NCBI GenBank assembly: GCA_025057735.1
Contig: JANWUU010000045.1
Location: 1-8,730 of the forward strand
Length of the DNA stretch: 8,730 bases
Direction of reading: 5' to 3'
DNA from: Burkholderiaceae bacterium
Lineage (GTDB): Bacteria; Pseudomonadota; Gammaproteobacteria; Burkholderiales; Burkholderiaceae
Shown: positions 4,713-8,730 of the stretch, one piece after another
Numbering within the stretch: the first letter of the stretch is position 1
Layout of the letters: every line of letters starts with the position of its first letter
The notes under the pieces: model-generated
Told to the model about the DNA's origin: nothing
The model's input: only the letters and a program-made list of their open reading frames with translations
Databases searched by the model: none
Position numbers and translations under genes: made by a program

Positions 4713-7511
4713 ATGCGCGGGCGCGGGTTCCTTCTGGCCATCTGTCTGTTCCTCGGTGCCATGCGGGCGCACGCGGTGGGGCCTGACCCGCGCGCCGACT
4801 GGCGCAGCGCCGACACCGAGCACTTTCGCATCCACTACCGCGCCGAGCAGCGGGCGCTGGCCGAGCGGGTGGCCGCGCTCGCCGAGGGCATCTATCCGCG
4901 CGTGACGCGCCAGCTGCAGTGGGAGCCGCGCGGCCGCACCGAGATCGTGCTTTTCTCCGAGCTGGATCTCGCCAACGGCTTCTCCACCCCGCTGCCCTTC
5001 AACACGATGGGCATTTTTCTCGCGCCGCCGGACGAGGGGGAGCTGCTGGACAACAGCGACTGGCTGCAACTGCTGCTGGTGCACGAGTTCACCCACGTCG
5101 TGCACCTGGACAAGGTGCGCGGCGCGCCGCGCGTGCTGCAGTGGATCTTCGGCCGTGTGCCGTGGTTCTTCCCGAACGTGTGGCAGCCGCTGTGGGCGAT
5201 CGAGGGCCTCGCCACCTACAACGAAAGCGACCCGGCCGCCGGCCGCGGTCGCCTGCAGGGCCCGCTGTTCGAGGCCTGGCTGCGCGCCGAACGCGCGCGC
5301 GGATTCAAGACGCTGGCGGAGCTGAACGCCGACGGGCGCGCGCTGCCGCTATCCAAGCAGTACCTCTACGGCGCCTACTTTTACGAGTACCTCGCCCGCG
5401 CCTACGGCGAGCAGGCGATCTTCCGCTTCGTCGACCGCTACAGCGGCAACGTGGTGCCGCGCGTGCACACCAACCCGGTCGCGGCCACCGGCAAGACGAT
5501 GGACGTGCTGTGGCAGGAGTTTCTCGCCGACCTCCAGACGCGCGTCGCGCAACGGGCTGCCGCGGTACTGGGCACGCCGGAGACGATCGGGCAGCCGCTC
5601 GGGGCGCCGATTTGGAGCGTACCGGCGCTCGCGCCGGGGCCGGGCGGAAGCGTCTACGCGGTGCTGGACGACGGCCTGATGCAGCCGCAACTGGTGCGCG
5701 TGCAGGCCGACGGCCGCCGGCAGGCGCTCGCGCCGCTGCAACGCGGCGCCCGCATCGATGCGCGCGGCGAGACGGTGCTGGTGGCGCAACCGGAGATCTG
5801 CGACAACCGCAACCTCTTCTACGACCTCTACGCGGTCACGCCCGATGGCCGTATCCGGCGGCTGACGCATTGCGCGCGGCTGCGCCGCGCCGTCTGGGCG
5901 GGCGCGGGCATCGTCGCACTGCGCAACGATGCCGGGCTGGCAGCCGCGGTGCTGCTCGATGCCGACGGCCGCGCGCAGCGCACGCTGTATTCCCCGCCGC
6001 CGGAGGTCGATCTCATCGACCTTGCCGCCAGCGCCGATGGCGCGCGCGTGGCGCTGGTCGCGAAATCGGCCGGTCGCTGGTCGGTGCTGGAGCTGGACCT
6101 GCGCGACCCTGGGGCGCAGCCGGCGCTGCGCTTCGTGCTCGACGCTCCGCTGTTCGCGCCGCGCTACGGCGCCGACGGGTCGCTCACCTTCATCGCCGCG
6201 CGCGACGGCGTCCAGGAGGTCTGGCGGCACGCGCCGGGCGCGGCCCGCATCGAACGGCTCACCCGCACGCACACCGCCGTGCTCGCGTACGCCGCCGACG
6301 GTGAGGCGCTGACCCTGGCCGTTCTCGTCGCCGACGGCGCGCAGCTGCGCCGGCTCGCGGACGTCACGGCGCTCGCCGAGCAGCCGCTGCCCGATGCCAG
6401 CGCGCCCGCGATGTCGGCCTCTGCCGAGACCGCCGCATCCGCGGCGGCGGCACTCGGCGCCGAGCGTCCCTATTCGGCGCTGCGCTCGGTCTATCCGCGC
6501 AGCTGGCTTCCGGCGGGCTTCTCCGACCGCGGGCTGTCGGCGATCGGCGCCAGCACCTTCGGCAGCGACACGCTCGGCTGGCACCAGTACCTGGCCACGC
6601 TGCTGTGGGAGACCTCGCAGGGCGAACCGCTGGGCAGCCTCGAATACGTTCTGTACGAGCGTCATTTCTTCGCCGCCACCCGCACGCTGAAATCGCTGGC
6701 GTGGACCGGTGCGCGCGGGGACGAGGAGGTCACCGTCTACGAGCGCTCCACCACCGCACAGTGGATGTCCACGCTGCCGTGGCTGCGTCTGCAGCGGCGC
6801 GTGCAGTTCGGCATCGGCGCGGGGCTGGACCGAACCGAGCAGGTAGACGTCGCCGGCCCGACCGCGCGCCCGTTCGATGCGCGCGTGGCGGCCGCGTACG
6901 TCGCCTACGACACGCGCGGCGCGAACTGGCTGTCCGAAGGCGTCAACCGCGGCGCCCGCGCGCAGTTGCTGCACGAGACGCACCGCCCGTTCGGCGGCCG
7001 CTTCGACGGCTCGCTCTGGCGGCTCGACCTGCAGGGCTTCCTGCCGCTGGGCCGCACGGTGCTGGCGGCGCAGTGGGTGGAGGCGCGCGCCCGTCGCACG
7101 ACCGAGCCGTTCCAACTCGGCGGTGCCGTCACGTTGCTGCCGCTGGCGGTGCCGAAACTGAACGACCGCGACCTGCCGCTGCGCGGCTACCGCGGCAGCG
7201 AGCCGCAGTTGCGCGGCCAGAACGCGCGCCTGGCGAGCGTCGAGTGGCGCACACCGCTTGCGGACATCGACCGTCACGCGATGGTGCCGCCGGTCGGCAT
7301 CAACCGCCTGTCGGCGGCCATCTTCCTCGACGTCGGCGCGGCGTGGGACCGCGGCAGCGGCCGGGATTACCGCCGTGGGGTGGGGCTCGAGCTGCTGGGC
7401 GAGATTAAGCTTCTGTATCTGCTCGAACTGCAATTGCGCGCCGGTGTGGCCCGCGGGCTCGACGAGCCGCGTGGCACGCGCGCCTACCTGTCGTTCGGGC
7501 GCGCGTTCTGA
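4713..7511 (+). CDS. Exported HEXXH peptidase-MA-like / beta-propeller / Omp85-like barrel protein
   Basis: A 932-residue envelope protein with no gene name I recognise. It starts with a Sec signal peptide: basic MRGRG, a hydrophobic core and cleavage after AHA (residue 21). The first part (about 24-290) looks like a gluzincin of the peptidase-MA type: HEFTH gives His124, Glu125 and His128, and WAIEGLATYNE gives Glu164 as third zinc ligand. About 290-560 is a repetitive beta-rich stretch with DGR/ADG turns that suggests a TolB/WD40-like propeller. An Ala/Ser-rich linker (561-586) follows. From about 590 to the end the pattern of alternating residues, an LRGY motif (823-826, like the RGF/RGY loop of Omp85 barrels), FLDVGAAWD and a terminal Phe (YLSFGRAF) suggest a BamA/TamA-type outer-membrane barrel. 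No POTRA domain is evident. It is co-directional with pqqE, 100 bp away. Domain calls are by eye; the substrate is unknown. Confidence 0.88.
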   Translation: MRGRGFLLAICLFLGAMRAHAVGPDPRADWRSADTEHFRIHYRAEQRALAERVAALAEGIYPRVTRQLQWEPRGRTEIVLFSELDLANGFSTPLPFNTMGIFLAPPDEGELLDNSDWLQLLLVHEFTHVVHLDKVRGAPRVLQWIFGRVPWFFPNVWQPLWAIEGLATYNESDPAAGRGRLQGPLFEAWLRAERARGFKTLAELNADGRALPLSKQYLYGAYFYEYLARAYGEQAIFRFVDRYSGNVVPRVHTNPVAATGKTMDVLWQEFLADLQTRVAQRAAAVLGTPETIGQPLGAPIWSVPALAPGPGGSVYAVLDDGLMQPQLVRVQADGRRQALAPLQRGARIDARGETVLVAQPEICDNRNLFYDLYAVTPDGRIRRLTHCARLRRAVWAGAGIVALRNDAGLAAAVLLDADGRAQRTLYSPPPEVDLIDLAASADGARVALVAKSAGRWSVLELDLRDPGAQPALRFVLDAPLFAPRYGADGSLTFIAARDGVQEVWRHAPGAARIERLTRTHTAVLAYAADGEALTLAVLVADGAQLRRLADVTALAEQPLPDASAPAMSASAETAASAAAALGAERPYSALRSVYPRSWLPAGFSDRGLSAIGASTFGSDTLGWHQYLATLLWETSQGEPLGSLEYVLYERHFFAATRTLKSLAWTGARGDEEVTVYERSTTAQWMSTLPWLRLQRRVQFGIGAGLDRTEQVDVAGPTARPFDARVAAAYVAYDTRGANWLSEGVNRGARAQLLHETHRPFGGRFDGSLWRLDLQGFLPLGRTVLAAQWVEARARRTTEPFQLGGAVTLLPLAVPKLNDRDLPLRGYRGSEPQLRGQNARLASVEWRTPLADIDRHAMVPPVGINRLSAAIFLDVGAAWDRGSGRDYRRGVGLELLGEIKLLYLLELQLRAGVARGLDEPRGTRAYLSFGRAF

Positions 7512-7532
7512 AACGCTGCGAACGGAACCGCC

Positions 7533-7709
7533 ATGCCGAACACCCGCAACCGTTACCCCGCGCGCCGCCGTTTCCTGAAGCAGTCGACCGCCCTGACCGC
7601 AGTGGCCGTCGCGCTGCCGCTGCCGCCGCTGGCGGCCGCGCGGCAGGACACCGCGCGCGAGGCTCCCGCCGCGCGGCCGGTCTCTCGACGCCGCAAGCCG
7701 GCGCCATGA
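7533..7709 (+). CDS. Small twin-arginine signal protein (58 residues), overlapping the amidase start
   Basis: This short ORF starts 21 bases after the preceding stop. Its N-terminus has a textbook Tat motif, ARRRFLKQS (Arg12-Arg13-Phe14-Leu15-Lys16), then a hydrophobic stretch rich in Ala, Val and Leu, and a plausible cleavage site after AAA (34-36). Only about 22 residues would remain as mature product, mostly Ala, Arg and Pro, with no recognisable domain. The stop overlaps the ATG of the amidase gene (ATGA), so the two are probably translationally coupled. GGAA 5 bases before the ATG is a weak ribosome binding site. It may be a genuine small Tat-leader protein, or a Tat leader once attached to the amidase and now in another frame. 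I could not decide from the sequence. Confidence 0.65.
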   Translation: MPNTRNRYPARRRFLKQSTALTAVAVALPLPPLAAARQDTAREAPAARPVSRRRKPAP

Positions 7710-8730
7710 GGGAGCCGCTGAACCGCCTGCCGGCGGTGAAGCTCGCGCAGATGATTGCCGAAGGACAGGCGTCCTCGGAGGTGGTCACGCGCTCGTTCAT
7801 CGACGCCATCGCCGAGCGCGAGAAAGACGTGCAGGCGTTCGCCTGGTTCGACGCCGATGCCGCGATCGCCGCCGCGCGCGAGCTGCATCTGGTCCAGCGG
7901 CGCGGCCCGCTGCACGGGCTGCCGGTGGCCGTCAAGGACAACATCGACACCGCCGACATGCCGACCGTCTACGGCTCGCCGATCTACGACGGCCACCGGC
8001 CGTCGATCGACGCCGCCTGCGTTTCGCTGCTGAAGGATGCCGGCTGCTTCGTGCTCGGCAAGACGGTGACCGCGGAACTGGCCAACTTCACGCCCGGTCC
8101 GACGCGCAACCCGCACCACCTCGAGCACACCCCGGGCGGCTCCTCCAGCGGCAGCGCCGCCGCGGTGGCCGCGCATTTTGCGCCACTTGCGCTCGGCACG
8201 CAGACCGCGGGCTCGGTGATCCGCCCCGCGGCCTACTGCGGTGTGGTCGCCTACAAGCCTTCGCCGCGGCTGATTCCGCGCGCAGGGGTGAAACCCAACT
8301 CCGACACCCTCGACGAGATCGGCGTCTTCGCGCGCTGTGTGGAGGACGTCGCGCTCGCCGCCGCCGTGCTCGCCGGCAAGCCGGCCTGGAAAGAGCTCCC
8401 GGCGCAGGCGCTGGCCGCAAGCCCGCCGGCAATCGGCATGACCGAAACCTCGCAGCGCGCTGCCGCCGCGCCGTCCATGCTGGCCGCCCTCGAGGAGGCG
8501 CTGCGGCTGGCGCTGCACGCCGGCGCGCGCCCAGCGGAACTCACCTGGCCGCGCGTCTTCGATGGCCTGTTCGAGGCGCAGCGCACCGTACAGATCTTCG
8601 AGACCGCGCGGGCGCTCGCGCCCGAATTCGCCTACCGCCGCGAGCAGCTCTCGGTGCGGCTGATCGAACTGATCGAGGCCGGCCGCGCCACGCACACGCA
8701 GGACTACGTGGCCGCGCTGCAGCTCGGACG
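7706..8730 (+). CDS. Amidase-signature family hydrolase (C-terminus beyond window)
   Basis: 341 residues are visible before the right edge. The Ser-cis-Ser-Lys triad of amidase-signature enzymes is complete: Lys77 in LPVAVKDNID, the cis serine Ser146 in TPGGSSSGSAAAVAA, and the nucleophile Ser170 in GTQTAGSVIRPAAYCGVVAYKPS. The family hydrolyses amide bonds of small molecules or, as GatA, transamidates Glu-tRNA. No GatB/GatC lies nearby, and the N-terminus and the TAGSVIRPA form fit a stand-alone amidase of unknown substrate better than GatA. The gene has no signal peptide of its own and no good ribosome binding site. Its ATG overlaps the stop of the Tat-signal ORF, suggesting coupled translation. 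The ATG at 7706 fits the family N-terminus well. The substrate, and any tie to PQQ, cannot be read from the sequence. Confidence 0.95.
   Translation, partial: MREPLNRLPAVKLAQMIAEGQASSEVVTRSFIDAIAEREKDVQAFAWFDADAAIAAARELHLVQRRGPLHGLPVAVKDNIDTADMPTVYGSPIYDGHRPSIDAACVSLLKDAGCFVLGKTVTAELANFTPGPTRNPHHLEHTPGGSSSGSAAAVAAHFAPLALGTQTAGSVIRPAAYCGVVAYKPSPRLIPRAGVKPNSDTLDEIGVFARCVEDVALAAAVLAGKPAWKELPAQALAASPPAIGMTETSQRAAAAPSMLAALEEALRLALHAGARPAELTWPRVFDGLFEAQRTVQIFETARALAPEFAYRREQLSVRLIELIEAGRATHTQDYVAALQLG

Noticed and set aside
4713..5600. The HEXXH domain as the missing PqqA-processing protease
   Set aside because: A clear Sec signal and barrel put it in the envelope, whereas PqqA maturation is cytoplasmic. 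Its motif is HEXXH, not the inverted HXXEH of M16 PqqF/PqqG.
5349..7433. A 694-codon open frame on the minus strand opposite the outer-membrane protein gene
   Set aside because: It is rich in Arg, Ala, Gln and His with no motif, as expected opposite a GC-rich gene. The plus strand reads a coherent signal peptide, HEXXH motif and barrel.
7706..8730. Amidase as GatA of a Glu-tRNA amidotransferase
   Set aside because: The catalytic triad is shared by the whole family. No GatB or GatC is adjacent, and the sequence context fits a stand-alone amidase better.
1..8730. tRNA or rRNA genes, CRISPR arrays, insertion sequences, origins
   Set aside because: I saw no clover-leaf or rRNA sequence, no regularly spaced direct repeats and no transposase motif; almost all bases are in coding sequence.

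Overview
This is a very GC-rich window with tightly packed genes. It holds a complete core operon for the redox cofactor pyrroloquinoline quinone (PQQ), pqqA-pqqB-pqqC-pqqD-pqqE, on the plus strand (1464-4612). The high GC, the PqqA C-terminus (MEITMYIANR), an outer-membrane beta-barrel protein and a twin-arginine signal all point to a Gram-negative proteobacterium, probably beta or gamma. I cannot name the genus.

Layout. Positions 1-1311 on the minus strand carry most of a membrane sensor histidine kinase (HisKA_3/NarX type, MoxY-like layout). Its 3' end lies beyond the left edge, and it is transcribed divergently from the pqq genes. The 152-bp divergent gap (1312-1463) contains a 21-bp near-palindrome, a good operator candidate. 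The pqq operon follows. pqqA (24 codons, with a strong Shine-Dalgarno) is separated from pqqB by 59 bp containing a strong hairpin. pqqB-pqqC, pqqC-pqqD and pqqD-pqqE each overlap by a few bases (GTGA, GTGA, ATGA). After a 100-bp gap with small inverted repeats comes a 932-codon gene for an exported protein. It joins an HEXXH gluzincin-type domain, a beta-propeller-like middle and a C-terminal Omp85-like outer-membrane barrel. The window ends with a 58-codon twin-arginine signal ORF that overlaps (ATGA) the start of an amidase-signature enzyme cut by the right edge.

How the genes fit together. PqqA is the ribosomal peptide precursor. PqqD presents it to the radical SAM enzyme PqqE, which crosslinks Glu16 and Tyr20. 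PqqB is a metallo-beta-lactamase-fold oxygenase acting on the processed crosslinked intermediate. PqqC performs the final oxidation and ring closure. No pqqF/pqqG-type protease and no PQQ-dependent dehydrogenase lie in the window, so PqqA processing and cofactor use must be encoded elsewhere. The divergent kinase could link PQQ synthesis to an alcohol or other PQQ-enzyme substrate, but that is inferred from position and architecture only. The link, if any, between the outer-membrane protein, the Tat ORF, the amidase and PQQ is unknown; it is the least explained part of the window.
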